A stretch of DNA of 64,000 bases from JACVRW01 sp052038485 (GCA_052038485.1 JBQGCL010000106.1:80788-144787); one strand, 5' to 3'; shown: positions 48,688 to 57,925, counted from the first letter of the stretch. Numbers and translations are program-made. The notes: a model not told the origin generated them from the letters alone.

Positions 48688-50828
48688 GCCGGCCGGTCCA
48701 GCCGCGCCGGCTCGTCGCGTACCCGCCGCAGCGCGGCCAGCTGGCGGCGCTCGCGCGTCGCCGGGCGCCTCAGCAGCGTCTTCAGCGCGATCCGGCTGAA
48801 CAGCGTCAGCGTCGAGATCTGGTCGTCGCGCTCGGCGGCCTCGTCGCCGCGCCGCTCGCCGATCACCGCGCGGCGCTGGCGGGCGAGCAGCTCGAACGGC
48901 TCGCCGCCGAACGTCGGCTCGGTCGAGTGGGCGTCCTCGTGGACGACACGCGCGTCGGGCCGGAAGAACGTGTCAACCCCGGCGTCGGCGGCGCGCAGCC
49001 CGAGGTCCATGTCCTCGCCGAACAGGAAGATGCGCTCGTCGAACGGGCCGAGCCGCCGCAGCGTCGGAGTCGGGGCGACCAGGCAGGCGCCGACCGCCCA
49101 GCCGACGCGGCAGCTGCGCTGCGAGGTCCATGGGTCGACGCGGGCGCGCAGCGCGCCGGGCAGCGCCGCCGGCGGCACGAGCGCCTTGAGCCAGAGCAGG
49201 CCCGAGTCCGGGTCGAGGTGCGCGGTCTGCTGGCGCGAGCCGTCGGGCGACAGCACGACCGGCGCGAGGATGCGCTCGGGGACGTTCGGGACGAGCAGGT
49301 CTGCGGCGAGGTCGGCGAGCGACCCGTCGACCAGCTCGACATCGGGGTTGATCAGCACGCAGATCGGCTCCTCGACGGCCTGCACGCCGGCGTTCGACGC
49401 GCGCCCGAAGCCGACGTTCTCGCCAAGCTCGATCACGGTGCCGCGCGGCGCGGCGGCGCGGGCGACGGTGGCGCTGCCGTCGGTCGACCCGGAGTCGACC
49501 ACGACCACGTGCGCGCCGGGCAGGTGCTCGTCCACGGAGCGCAGCAGGCGGTCCACCGCCGCGGCCGAGTTGTGGGTGACGGTGACGAGCGCCATGCCGG
49601 CGCCGTGGTGGGTCGCGGGTGAGCGCGCCCGCTCGGCCCCGCGCGGGCGCGCGAGCGCGCGTGCCCGCTCGGCACCGCGTCCGCGCTCGCCGCCGCGTGC
49701 CCGCTCGGCCGTCCTTCGGTCGCGCTCCGCCACCGCGGCCTGGGCGAGCTCGGCGAATCGCCGGCGCGAGTCGTCGGCCTCGAACCAGCTCGCGCGGGCG
49801 CGCCCGCCCGCGCCGAGCCGCTCGGTCAGCTCGGGGCTCGACAGCAGCTCCACCAGCGCGCCGGCGGCGGCGTCGGCGTCGCCGGGCGGGTAGAGGCGGC
49901 CGCAGCTGTCGTCGACGATCTCGGCCGGGCCACCCGCGGCGGGCGCCACCACCGGCCGCCCGCTCGCCAGCGCTTGGAGCACGACGCTGCCGAACGGTTC
50001 GCGGTCGGCGCAGTGCAGCAGGCACCACGCCTTCCCGATCGCGGGGCGCGGATCGGCGAGCTCGCCGGCGAACGTGACGCGGCCCTCGAGATCCGGCCGC
50101 GCCGCGCGCTCGCGCAGTCCCGCGAGCAGACGCTCCCCCTCGGCGTTCATCGGCGAGCCGGCGACGGTCAGGCGCAGCCGCGGGATGCCCTGTGCGGCGC
50201 GCGCGACCGCCTCGAGCGCCAGGTCGGGGCGCTTCCAGGGCATCAGCGTCCCGAGCAGCAGCACCTCGGGGTCCTCCGCCTTCGCCCACTCCTCGTCGTA
50301 GTCGGGCAGGTGGACGCCCGGGCTGATCACGCTGAGGCGGTCGCCGAGGCTGCCCTGCGGGTCGAGGTCGCGTCCCACGGCCTCGGAGTTGACGGTCACC
50401 CGGTCCGCGCGCGCGACCGCCGCTCGCATGAGGCGGGCCACCTGGGGGCTGGGCAGGACGTCGACGTGGCGCACCAGCAGCGCGGGGCGCCGGCCGCTTG
50501 CGACCACGGCCGCCGGGGCGACGATCGCGGTGCGCATGCCCCACGCGACCAGCAGGTCGGGGCCGACCTCGCGCACGAGCCGGCGCACGTCGCGGCCGTG
50601 GCCGGCCAGCTCGCGCCCGGCGCCCAGCCGCTCGCTCAGGCTGCCGCGCAGCTCGAGCGGCCGTTCCCGCAGTGGGACCACCTGGACGCCCTGCGCACGC
50701 GCCCGCTGGGCCAGTTCTCCCTCGGGGCAGGCGAGCACCAATCCGCCCGGCAGCCCGCGTGTGAAGTCGAGCAGCGTGCGCTCCGCGCCGCCCAGCAGGC
50801 CGGCGTATGTGACGGCCAGCGTCAGCAC
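48684..50828 (-). CDS. Two-domain glycosyltransferase: GT4 fused to GT2, copy 2
   Basis: This 714-residue protein has an N-terminal GT4 domain (VTYAGLLGGAERTLLDFTRG; LGTLMPWKRPDLALEAVARA; ADREPFGSVVLQALASGRPV). An Ala/Glu/Arg-rich linker (about 365-405) with three AERAR units follows. The C-terminal GT2 domain is rhamnosyltransferase-like (LVTVTHNSAAAVDRLLRSVD, VVDSGSTDGSATVA, VLINPDVELVDGSLADLA, RIFLFGEDMDLGLRA). It may add two sugars in sequence. It starts with GTG 50828, with TAGTCT 8 nt upstream. Domain order matches the fusion at 6640-8820, but the linker differs. Specificity unknown. Confidence 0.85.
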   Translation of the reverse strand: MLTLAVTYAGLLGGAERTLLDFTRGLPGGLVLACPEGELAQRARAQGVQVVPLRERPLELRGSLSERLGAGRELAGHGRDVRRLVREVGPDLLVAWGMRTAIVAPAAVVASGRRPALLVRHVDVLPSPQVARLMRAAVARADRVTVNSEAVGRDLDPQGSLGDRLSVISPGVHLPDYDEEWAKAEDPEVLLLGTLMPWKRPDLALEAVARAAQGIPRLRLTVAGSPMNAEGERLLAGLRERAARPDLEGRVTFAGELADPRPAIGKAWCLLHCADREPFGSVVLQALASGRPVVAPAAGGPAEIVDDSCGRLYPPGDADAAAGALVELLSSPELTERLGAGGRARASWFEADDSRRRFAELAQAAVAERDRRTAERARGGERGRGAERARALARPRGAERARSPATHHGAGMALVTVTHNSAAAVDRLLRSVDEHLPGAHVVVVDSGSTDGSATVARAAAPRGTVIELGENVGFGRASNAGVQAVEEPICVLINPDVELVDGSLADLAADLLVPNVPERILAPVVLSPDGSRQQTAHLDPDSGLLWLKALVPPAALPGALRARVDPWTSQRSCRVGWAVGACLVAPTPTLRRLGPFDERIFLFGEDMDLGLRAADAGVDTFFRPDARVVHEDAHSTEPTFGGEPFELLARQRRAVIGERRGDEAAERDDQISTLTLFSRIALKTLLRRPATRERRQLAALRRVRDEPARLDRPA
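49627..49709. repeat. 36-bp periodic repeat in GT4-GT2 linker
   Basis: The 11-mer GCCCGCTCGGC recurs at 49627, 49663 and 49699, exactly 36 bp apart. On the coding strand it gives three AERAR units with a 12-residue period in the linker between the two domains. It is a decayed tandem expansion inside a coding gene. Confidence 0.75.
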
Positions 50829-50836
50829 GAGCGGGG

Positions 50837-50842
50837 AGACTA
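50837..50842 (-). promoter_or_regulatory. -10 hexamer TAGTCT
   Basis: TAGTCT is 8 nt before the GTG at 50828. The same bases form part of GGGAGACTAGGGC (50834-50846), which lies before the divergent GTG at 50849. Confidence 0.48.
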
Positions 50843-50848
50843 GGGCGT

Positions 50849-52291
50849 GTGACCGTCGTCCTCTTCCTGCTGGGCGCGCTGCTTTCCGCGCTCGCGATCC
50901 GCTGGGGGATCAACCCGCACGACGAGGGGCTGATGCTCCAGGCGGGGGAGCGGATCGCCGACGGCCAGCTGCCGTACCGCGATTTCTACGCGAACTACGG
51001 GCCGGGTCAGTACTTCCTGATCGGCGGCCTCGACTGGCTGTTCGGCCCCTCGCTGCTGGTCTGGCGGATCGTGCGGGTGCTGCTCGACGCGGGCGTCGCC
51101 GTGATGGCCTACGCGCTCGTGCGGCGCGACGCGCCCCGGCCGCTGGCGCTCGGCGCCTGGCTGGCGGTCGCCGCCGCGATGGCCTTTCCGAGCATCCCGC
51201 ACCCCAACCCGACCGCGCTGGCGCTGGCGTTCGGCGGGCTGCTGCTGGCGCGCGAGCGGCCCGCGCCGGCGGGCGCGCTCGCCGGTCTCGCCGTCGTGTT
51301 CCGGCTCGATCTGGGCCTGGCGGCGCTGGCCGGCGTGGCCGTGCTGGCGGGCGGCCGGCGTGCAATTGCGCGCGCGCTCGGCGCGGGGGCGGCCGTGGCG
51401 CTCGTGCTCATGGCGCCGGTCGTGCTCGCCGCTCCGGGCGACTTCTGGGACCAGACGATCGGCTTCGCCCTCGACGAGCAGGGCCTCCAGCGCCTGCCGC
51501 TGCCGGGCGCCTGGGAGGGCGGCTTCGAGCCCAACAAGATCCTCGAGCACTACTACCCCTACATACTGCTCGCCGGCAGCGCGCTCTGGCTCGCCGTCGC
51601 ACTGGCGCGCCGCCTGCCGCTGCGCCTGTGGGCGCCGGCGCCGCTGGCGGCCGCGGGCGTGCTCTACCTGCTCGCGCGCGCCGACCTGTACCACTACATC
51701 CCGCTCGCGGCGGTGCTGCCGGTGCTGCTGGCGACCGCGGCCGCCGAGGAGCGCAACAACGTCCTGACGGCGGCCCTCGTGGTCGTGCTCGGGCTGATCG
51801 CGATCCAGGGCCTCGACCTGAAGCGCATCCAGGTGCTCGACCCGCCGCCGCTGTCGACGATCGACATCGACGTGGCCGACGGCGTGAAGGCACCTCCGGC
51901 CGAGGCGAGAGCGCTCGAACGGCTGACCGGCTACGTGCGCGAGCGCGTGCCGCCGGGCGACCCCGTCTTCGTGGCCAACCCGCGCTTCGACCTCGTCAAC
52001 GTCGGCAACCCGCTCGTCTACGTGATCGTCGGGCGCCCCAACCCGACTCGCTACGACGTCATGCAGCCGGGGGTCGTCACGACCGCGCCGGTGCAGCGCG
52101 AGATCGTGCACGACCTCGAGCGGGCCCGTCCCGCGTTGGTGATCCGCTGGCTCAGCCCGCTCGCCGACCACGTCGACGACAACGGCGCCGGCCGCTCGAG
52201 CGGGGTGCGCATCCTCGACCGCTATATCGCCGCCGAGTACGCGCCGGAGCGCCGCTTCGGCGACTACCAGGTGCTGGTGAGGCGTTCCTAG
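50849..52291 (+). CDS. Polytopic membrane protein, GT-C-like
   Basis: This 480-residue protein has helix 1 at the start, then IRWGINPHDEGLMLQAGERI, which gives an acidic pair (DE) in the first outside loop, followed by LPYRDFYANYGPGQYFLIGG, typical of GT39-like proteins. About ten helices and a soluble C-terminal domain (about 350-480) follow. GTG 50849 is separated from the divergent fusion gene by only 20 bp, so the two share control DNA. A hydrolase-like or glycosyltransferase function is inferred from topology only, most likely transfer of sugar from polyprenyl phosphate. Confidence 0.75.
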   Translation: MTVVLFLLGALLSALAIRWGINPHDEGLMLQAGERIADGQLPYRDFYANYGPGQYFLIGGLDWLFGPSLLVWRIVRVLLDAGVAVMAYALVRRDAPRPLALGAWLAVAAAMAFPSIPHPNPTALALAFGGLLLARERPAPAGALAGLAVVFRLDLGLAALAGVAVLAGGRRAIARALGAGAAVALVLMAPVVLAAPGDFWDQTIGFALDEQGLQRLPLPGAWEGGFEPNKILEHYYPYILLAGSALWLAVALARRLPLRLWAPAPLAAAGVLYLLARADLYHYIPLAAVLPVLLATAAAEERNNVLTAALVVVLGLIAIQGLDLKRIQVLDPPPLSTIDIDVADGVKAPPAEARALERLTGYVRERVPPGDPVFVANPRFDLVNVGNPLVYVIVGRPNPTRYDVMQPGVVTTAPVQREIVHDLERARPALVIRWLSPLADHVDDNGAGRSSGVRILDRYIAAEYAPERRFGDYQVLVRRS

Positions 52292-52293
52292 AC

Positions 52294-53583
52294 CTAGACC
52301 TGGGCGTACTCGTGCCCGGTGGGCGTCTTCTGGCGCATCGCCATCGTCAGGATCACGCTCGCGCAGACCGCCTGGATCCCGAACAGGGCGATCGCGATCG
52401 CGGTCAGGTCGTCCCCGATCGAGAGCAGCAGTGGCACCTCGACGATCAGCGCGCCGGCAAGCACGACCAGGAAGCTCGCCTTGCCCATCGCCAGCAGGTA
52501 CTGCACGGACAGGTAGGAGACGGCGAGCAGCGACATCGCGAGCCCGAGGAAGGGCAGCGCGTCGGAGGCGTCGGTCAGGTCCTGCCCGAACACGATCCGC
52601 AGCAGCGGCTCCCCGGCCACGCTGAAGATCAGCACCATCGGGACCGCCAGCGCGGCGATCAGGCCGAGCGTACGGAGGAGGATCGGCCGGGCGTCCTCGC
52701 CGAGCTTGGCGCGCCGGGACGCCTCCGGCAGCAGGTAGAGGCCGAGCCCGATCGCGATCCACATGATCGACTTGGCGGCCACGGCGTCGACCGCGTAGGA
52801 GCTCGCGGCGTCGTCGGAGGCCTCGTGCTTGACGATGATGATGTGGAGTTCCTGAAGCGCCAGCAGCAGCGTCAGGCTGACGACCGGGACGCCGGCGCCG
52901 GCGAGCAGCTCGCGCAGCCGCAGGTCCTCGGCCAGCTCCGGGTTGACCCCCTCGAGCTGACGGCGCAGCGGCACCAGCAGCACCGTCCCGACGGCGATCA
53001 GCGCGAGCGCGCTGCCGAGGAACGCGCCTGTGACGTCGAGGCCGATCGCGACCAGCACCAGCGCGAACGCGATCCGCGAGGAGGCCTCGCCGATCAGGCT
53101 GAGGGCGACCGTGCGGTACTGCTGGAAGCCCTGGAGCACCCCGCGCAGGACCGAGACGACCATCCAGATCATCGCGGTGACCGGGATCGCCGCGGCCGCC
53201 CAGTCCTCGTCGATGTTGATCACGGTGGCGATCACCCCGCGCAGCGGGATCGCCACGACGGCCACCGCCAGCGTGCCGAGGACAAGGCGCACGAGCCAGC
53301 GGTAGACGCCCGCGCCGGCGTTGGGATTGCCCTCGGCGAGCTCGTGGCTGATCTCGCGAGCGGCCGCCACCTGGAGGGCCGAGCCCGGGACCATCATGAT
53401 GATGAACGACGAGAGCAGCACCGCCAGGTCGCCGTAGCCGTCGTCGCCCAGGATGCGGGCGAACACGATCGTGAAGCCCAGCGCGAGCAGGTTCGTGACG
53501 ATCATCGCCACGCCGAGCTCGGCCGCGCGACCGGTGTCGCCCTGCCTCAGGCCGTCGACGCGCTCGCGCAGGGTCACGGACAT
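52294..53583 (-). CDS. Polysaccharide flippase (Wzx/MurJ-like), copy 3
   Basis: This 429-residue transporter begins with a short cytosolic segment, then LGVAMIVTNLLALGFTIVFA and RILGDDGYGDLAVLLSSFII, with SALQVAAAREISHELAEGNP in the second loop and about 12-14 helices. The GDDGYGDLA-like motif after helix 1 is a family signature. ATG 53583 is set by TACGCT 6 nt upstream. It is convergent with the GT-C-like gene (2 bp apart) and divergent from the Tag gene. It ends the glycan part of the window on this side. Confidence 0.84.
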   Translation of the reverse strand: MSVTLRERVDGLRQGDTGRAAELGVAMIVTNLLALGFTIVFARILGDDGYGDLAVLLSSFIIMMVPGSALQVAAAREISHELAEGNPNAGAGVYRWLVRLVLGTLAVAVVAIPLRGVIATVINIDEDWAAAAIPVTAMIWMVVSVLRGVLQGFQQYRTVALSLIGEASSRIAFALVLVAIGLDVTGAFLGSALALIAVGTVLLVPLRRQLEGVNPELAEDLRLRELLAGAGVPVVSLTLLLALQELHIIIVKHEASDDAASSYAVDAVAAKSIMWIAIGLGLYLLPEASRRAKLGEDARPILLRTLGLIAALAVPMVLIFSVAGEPLLRIVFGQDLTDASDALPFLGLAMSLLAVSYLSVQYLLAMGKASFLVVLAGALIVEVPLLLSIGDDLTAIAIALFGIQAVCASVILTMAMRQKTPTGHEYAQV

Positions 53584-53589
53584 CGCGCC

Positions 53590-53595
53590 AGCGTA
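53590..53595 (-). promoter_or_regulatory. -10 hexamer TACGCT
   Basis: TACGCT is 6 nt before the ATG at 53583, identical to the hexamer before 33777. Confidence 0.45.
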
Positions 53596-53622
53596 CCCCC
53601 GAGTACCACCGGATGGTCGCGG

Positions 53623-53628
53623 TAGTGT
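53623..53628 (+). promoter_or_regulatory. -10 hexamer TAGTGT
   Basis: TAGTGT is 8 nt before the ATG at 53637. Confidence 0.5.
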
Positions 53629-53636
53629 CGCCGCCC

Positions 53637-54245
53637 ATGCGTGCGCTCGCCAAGGGCGATGACGGCCGCCGGCGCTGCTGGTGGGGCGGCTCGACGCCGG
53701 ACTACGTCGCCTACCACGACGAGGAGTGGGGGAGGCCGGTCGCCGACGACCGCGGCATCTACGAGCGATTGGTCCTCGAGGGCTTCCAGTCCGGGCTGTC
53801 GTGGCTGACGATCCTGCGCAAGCGCGAGGGCTTCCGCGCCGCATTCGCGAACTTCGACATCGACACCGTGTCGCGCTTCGGCAAGCGCGACGTCGATCGC
53901 CTGCTCGCGGACGCGTCGATCGTGCGCCACCGCGGCAAGATCGAGGCGGCGATCGCGAACGCGAAGGCCGCCGCGGCGCTCGACGTGCCGCTGGCCGAGC
54001 TGGTCTGGTCGCACGCGCCGCCGGGCAGGAGCAAGGCGCCGCGTGCGCTCGAGGACCTGCCGCCGCTGACGCCGGAGTCGACGGCGCTCTCGAAGGAGCT
54101 CAAGCGGCGCGGCTTCCGCTTCGTCGGCCCGACTACCGCCTACGCGACGATGCAGGCGTGCGGGATCGTCAACGACCACCTGGCCGGATGCTGGGTGCGG
54201 GCCGAGGTCGAGCGCGAGCGGCGCGCGGTGCTGGAGGGCTTGTGA
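53637..54245 (+). CDS. tag: DNA-3-methyladenine glycosylase I
   Basis: This 202-residue base-excision repair enzyme removes 3-methyladenine from alkylated DNA. It has RCWWGGSTPDYVAYHDEEWG (zinc Cys and His at the start, catalytic Glu), LVLEGFQSGLSWLTILRKRE (helix-hairpin-helix region), RHRGKIEAAIANA and RRGFRFVGPTTAYATMQACG then IVNDHLAGCW, with the closing zinc ligands. Length matches the family. ATG 53637 is preferred over 53613 because TAGTGT is 8 nt upstream. It is a housekeeping gene inside the glycan neighbourhood; no link to glycan synthesis is expected. Confidence 0.93.
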   Translation: MRALAKGDDGRRRCWWGGSTPDYVAYHDEEWGRPVADDRGIYERLVLEGFQSGLSWLTILRKREGFRAAFANFDIDTVSRFGKRDVDRLLADASIVRHRGKIEAAIANAKAAAALDVPLAELVWSHAPPGRSKAPRALEDLPPLTPESTALSKELKRRGFRFVGPTTAYATMQACGIVNDHLAGCWVRAEVERERRAVLEGL

Positions 54246-54370
54246 AGATGTTGTAAATCGGCACGGGGGTTGATCAGTCCAAGGACCGCGGGCTCCGGCG
54301 GGAGCTGTTTGGCGGGTGGGTACATCTCGCGGTCCTGTGGTCGCTCGCCGTCGCCCAGCCGCTCTTCGAC

Positions 54371-56779
54371 GTGCTCGCCGACTCGCCCGAGTTCTTCGTC
54401 GCCCGCGGGAACACTCGCGGGGACATCCTCATCTTCGCCTTCGCCGCCGTGCTCCTGGTGCCAACCGCGCTGGTGCTGGTGGAGGCGCTGTTGGCGCGTC
54501 TCCCGCGCGTCAGGCACGCGGTGCACCTCGTCTTCGTGGCCGCGCTGTCGGCCGCTTTCGCGCTGCAAGTCGCCGACGACGTGATCGGCGGGTCCAGCGG
54601 CTTGCTGGTGGCGATTGCGGTAATCGCGGGAGGTGCGGTCGCGGCGGCGTACGACCGCACACGCTTCATGCCGACGGTTCTGTCCGTCCTCGGCCCGGCT
54701 CCCGCGCTGATACTCGGCTGGTTCCTGCTGCTCTCGCCCGTGTCGGAGCTCGTCCTCCCCCAGGACGTGGAGGACGCCGCTCAGGCCAGGATCACGTCGA
54801 ACACGCCGGTCGTCTTCGTCGTGTTCGACGAGCTCGACACGAACATGCTCATGGACGCGCGACAGCGGATCGACGCCACACGGTTCCCGCACTTCGCGCA
54901 GCTCGCCCGCGACGGCACGTGGTACCGGAACGCAACGGCGGTGAACAGCGCCACGACGCTCGCGGTCCCGTCGGTGCTGTCCGGGCGCCGCGCCCCGAAG
55001 GACTCCCTGCCGACCCAGGCCGACTTTCCGAACAGCGTCTTCACCTTGCTGGGGAACCGATATGAGTTTCACGTCGAAGAGAGCGCCACCGAGCTGTGCC
55101 CCGAGGAGCTGTGCGGCGACCGACCGCGCGGCAGCGTGCGGACCCGGCTGCGTTTGCTTGCCAAGGACCTCGGGATCGTCTCGCTGCACCTGTTGCTGCC
55201 CGAGGGCTTGCGCTCGGGCCTGCCCGCCGTGGATCGGACATTTGGCGACTTCCAGACCGGCGGCCGCGACGACACCGCGTCGTCGCCCACCACCCCTCCA
55301 CCTCGAGACCCCGACAAGCTCGGTCCTCCGCCCAGCAGCGTGCTCGATCGGGCGAGTGACGTGCAGAGCCTGATCGGCGGGATCGGGCCGGCGGGCGACA
55401 GGCCCTCCTTCAACTTCGCCCACCTGGTGCTGCCGCACGTCCCCTGGCAATACCTCCCGACCGGGCAGCAGTACCCCCCGGGTGACCCCGACGTTCCGGG
55501 CCTGCAGGAGGAGCACTGGGACCCGAACCCGGTGTTCGCGGAGCTGGGGATGCAGCGTCACATCCTCCAGGTCGGCTATGCCGATCGGATCGTGGGGCAG
55601 GTGATCGCCCGTCTCCGGCGGGCCGGGGTCTACGACCGGGCGCTCGTCATCGTCACGGCGGACCATGGGGTGAGCTACCGCGCCGGTCAGCCTCGCCGCG
55701 CGCCGACTCAGGAGAACCTCAGCGACATCGCGGCCGTGCCTCTGTTCATCAAGCATCCAAACCAGCGGCGTGGCGGGATCGACGACACCATGGTGCGGAA
55801 CATCGACGCCGTCCCGACGATCGCGGATGCGCTGCACGTGCGCTTGCCCTACCACGCGGAAGGCAAGCCGATTCGCCCTGGCCGTGACATGAGTGACACG
55901 GTGGCCGTCCAGTTGGGACGGGGCATCGTCGTGTCGGCTCCGTTCGACGACTTCGTACGGGCCCGCGAGGCGGGCGCGCGCCGGATCGTGTCGCTGTTCG
56001 GCTCGGGCGACGGCGGACGGGGCCTGTACGCGACCGGTTCCAACCGCGATCTCCTCGGGCAGCCGGTCGCACCGCTCCGCACCGCCGCGAAGGCGCCGGC
56101 CCGGGTCGATTTCAACAGCGCCCAGGCGTTCGCGCCTCTCCGAGCCGACGCGCCGGTGGTCCCCAGCCTGTTGAGTGGGCGCATCACCGGAGCCGTCCAA
56201 GCCGGCACGCCGATCGCCGTCGCGGTGAACGGACGAGTTCGGGGTGTCTCCGAGACGTTCAGCAGCGGCGGTGAGACCCGGCTCGCCGTCATGGTGCCGC
56301 CCGACTCCTTCGAGTCCGGACGAAACCGCGTCGACGTGCTTGCCGTCTCGCGGATCGGCGGGCGGGCGCGCTTGACGGCCCTCGACGTGGCCCGCCTCGA
56401 CTACCGCGTCGTCGATCGGGACGGCGAGCAGGTGCTGGTGGGCGGCGGCGAGGAGCTGCCGATGAGTGACGGCAACGTGCAGGGAGCGATCGACGATCTG
56501 GTGCGAGACGGCCCCGCGATCCGCGTCGGCGGTTGGGCGGCGAGCGCGGAGGCGAAGCGTCCAGCCACACGCGTGCTCGTGTTCGCCGGCGACCAGCTCC
56601 TCGCGCAGGGAGTGCCCGACATCGAGCGGGCCGACATCGTGGCGAACCTGGACAGCTCCGCGGTCTCCAAGTCGGGATACGCGTTCCGCGTCAGCGGCTC
56701 GGGGGTCGACACGGACGAGATCCGGGTGGTGGCGGTCTACGGCGGCGAAGCCTCCGAGCTTCCCGTCTACCACCCGTAG
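54371..56779 (+). CDS. Sulfatase-fold membrane protein (phosphoglycerol transferase/LTA-synthase-like)
   Basis: This protein is 802 residues from GTG 54371. The frame reads as convincing protein upstream to about 54272 (SKDRGLRRELFGGWVHLAVL, another helix), yet no ATG, GTG or TTG is in phase there (only CTG at 54305 and 54335). Four or more helices lead to an outside alkaline-phosphatase-like domain: NTPVVFVVFDELDTNMLMDA, NSATTLAVPSVLSGRRAPKD, HLVLPHVPWQYLPTGQQYPP and RALVIVTADHGVSYRAGQPR. The C-terminal 250 residues form beta domains of unknown use. Metal residues are present. It may move a phospho-group onto surface glycans. It stands alone between tag and the peptidase gene. Confidence 0.8.
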   Translation: MLADSPEFFVARGNTRGDILIFAFAAVLLVPTALVLVEALLARLPRVRHAVHLVFVAALSAAFALQVADDVIGGSSGLLVAIAVIAGGAVAAAYDRTRFMPTVLSVLGPAPALILGWFLLLSPVSELVLPQDVEDAAQARITSNTPVVFVVFDELDTNMLMDARQRIDATRFPHFAQLARDGTWYRNATAVNSATTLAVPSVLSGRRAPKDSLPTQADFPNSVFTLLGNRYEFHVEESATELCPEELCGDRPRGSVRTRLRLLAKDLGIVSLHLLLPEGLRSGLPAVDRTFGDFQTGGRDDTASSPTTPPPRDPDKLGPPPSSVLDRASDVQSLIGGIGPAGDRPSFNFAHLVLPHVPWQYLPTGQQYPPGDPDVPGLQEEHWDPNPVFAELGMQRHILQVGYADRIVGQVIARLRRAGVYDRALVIVTADHGVSYRAGQPRRAPTQENLSDIAAVPLFIKHPNQRRGGIDDTMVRNIDAVPTIADALHVRLPYHAEGKPIRPGRDMSDTVAVQLGRGIVVSAPFDDFVRAREAGARRIVSLFGSGDGGRGLYATGSNRDLLGQPVAPLRTAAKAPARVDFNSAQAFAPLRADAPVVPSLLSGRITGAVQAGTPIAVAVNGRVRGVSETFSSGGETRLAVMVPPDSFESGRNRVDVLAVSRIGGRARLTALDVARLDYRVVDRDGEQVLVGGGEELPMSDGNVQGAIDDLVRDGPAIRVGGWAASAEAKRPATRVLVFAGDQLLAQGVPDIERADIVANLDSSAVSKSGYAFRVSGSGVDTDEIRVVAVYGGEASELPVYHP

Positions 56780-56795
56780 GTCTGTCTTCGCGCTC

Positions 56796-56801
56796 TATTC
56801 T
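56796..56801 (+). promoter_or_regulatory. -10 hexamer TATTCT
   Basis: TATTCT is 11 nt before the ATG at 56813. Confidence 0.48.
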
Positions 56802-56812
56802 GGCTCCACAGG

Positions 56813-57925
56813 ATGGATGAACGAGCGCTCGCCGAGCGCCTGATCACCTACGACACGTCCACCCTCGAGGGCATTCGGAGTGCCGCCGGGTTCGTGAAGG
56901 GCTGGCTTGAGGCGCGCGACGTGGAGGTGGCGGGCACCACGCACAACGGGAGGCCGCTGCTGGCCGCCACGGTCGGTCCTGCCGACGCGCCGACGATCGT
57001 CCTGCACGGCCACCTCGATGTCGTGCCGGCGCGTCCCGAGCAGTTCTCGCCACGCGTCGAGGGCGACCGCCTGTTCGGCCGCGGCGCCTACGACATGAAG
57101 GGCGGGCTCGCCGCGATGATGCTCGCGGTCCACGACCTCGCCGCCCAGCGCGGCGTGCGGGTGCACTTCGCCTGCGTGGCCGACGAGGAGTCCGAGGAGG
57201 TCGAGCAGCGCGGGTCGGACTACCTGGTCGAGCAGGGCTACATCGGCGCCTTCGCGATCACCGGCGAGCCGACCGACCTGCACATCGGGATCCAGGCCAA
57301 GGGCGTGCTGGCCATGCGCATCGAGGTCACCGGCACGGCCGCCCACGGCTCGACGCCGTGGATCGGCGACAACGCCGTGCTCAAGGCGATCGACGTGTTC
57401 CGCCAGATCGAGATCCTCCCGTTCGCGCGCGAGTCCTCGGACCTGTTCGACCGGCCCTCGATCAACCTGAGCCGGATCGTCGGCGGCGACGCGCTCAACA
57501 AGGTCCCCGACCTGTGCGCGATCGACGTCGACGTGCGCTACCTGCCCGGGCAGGACCCCGACGCGATCCGCGCGGCCGTCGACGAGCTGCCGGACGCTCG
57601 CGTCGTCAAGGTGTTCCACCGCCAGCCCGCGATCGTCGAGCGCGACAACCTGTTCGTGCAGACGCTCGGCGAGGCGATCGCCAAGGTCGCGCCGCCCGAC
57701 GGCGAGCAACTCTCGGTGGGCCGCGACGGCGCCTCTGACGCGATCTCGTTCCTAGAGGCCGGCGTGCCGGCGGTCGAGTTCGGCCCGGTCGGCGGCGGCC
57801 ACCACGGTCCCGACGAGTGGGTGTCGATCCGGTCGCTCGGGGAATATCGGCGGGCGCTGGTGGAGTTCGTGAACCTGCTCCCGGCCCGGTTGGGCAAGGA
57901 CGAGCGCCCGCTCCGAATCGCCTGA
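56813..57925 (+). CDS. M20-family peptidase/deacylase (ArgE/DapE-like)
   Basis: This 370-residue zinc amidohydrolase has IVLHGHLDVVPARPEQFSPR (first metal His and catalytic Asp), GRGAYDMKGGLAAMMLAVHD (bridging Asp), VADEESEEVEQRGSDYLVEQ (general base Glu) and AITGEPTDLHIGIQAKGVLA. A dimerisation lid with TAAHGSTPWIGDNAVLK and the last metal ligand GGGHHGPDEWVSI follow. It hydrolyses an N-acyl amino acid or dipeptide in the cytosol; which one is unclear (succinyl-DAP, acetylornithine or carnosine-like). Its TGA overlaps the LCP start as TGATG, so it is coupled to wall genes. Confidence 0.86.
   Translation: MDERALAERLITYDTSTLEGIRSAAGFVKGWLEARDVEVAGTTHNGRPLLAATVGPADAPTIVLHGHLDVVPARPEQFSPRVEGDRLFGRGAYDMKGGLAAMMLAVHDLAAQRGVRVHFACVADEESEEVEQRGSDYLVEQGYIGAFAITGEPTDLHIGIQAKGVLAMRIEVTGTAAHGSTPWIGDNAVLKAIDVFRQIEILPFARESSDLFDRPSINLSRIVGGDALNKVPDLCAIDVDVRYLPGQDPDAIRAAVDELPDARVVKVFHRQPAIVERDNLFVQTLGEAIAKVAPPDGEQLSVGRDGASDAISFLEAGVPAVEFGPVGGGHHGPDEWVSIRSLGEYRRALVEFVNLLPARLGKDERPLRIA

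Noticed and set aside
49615..49725. Repeat as CRISPR
   Set aside because: It has three short degenerate units inside an intact coding frame with no unique spacers.
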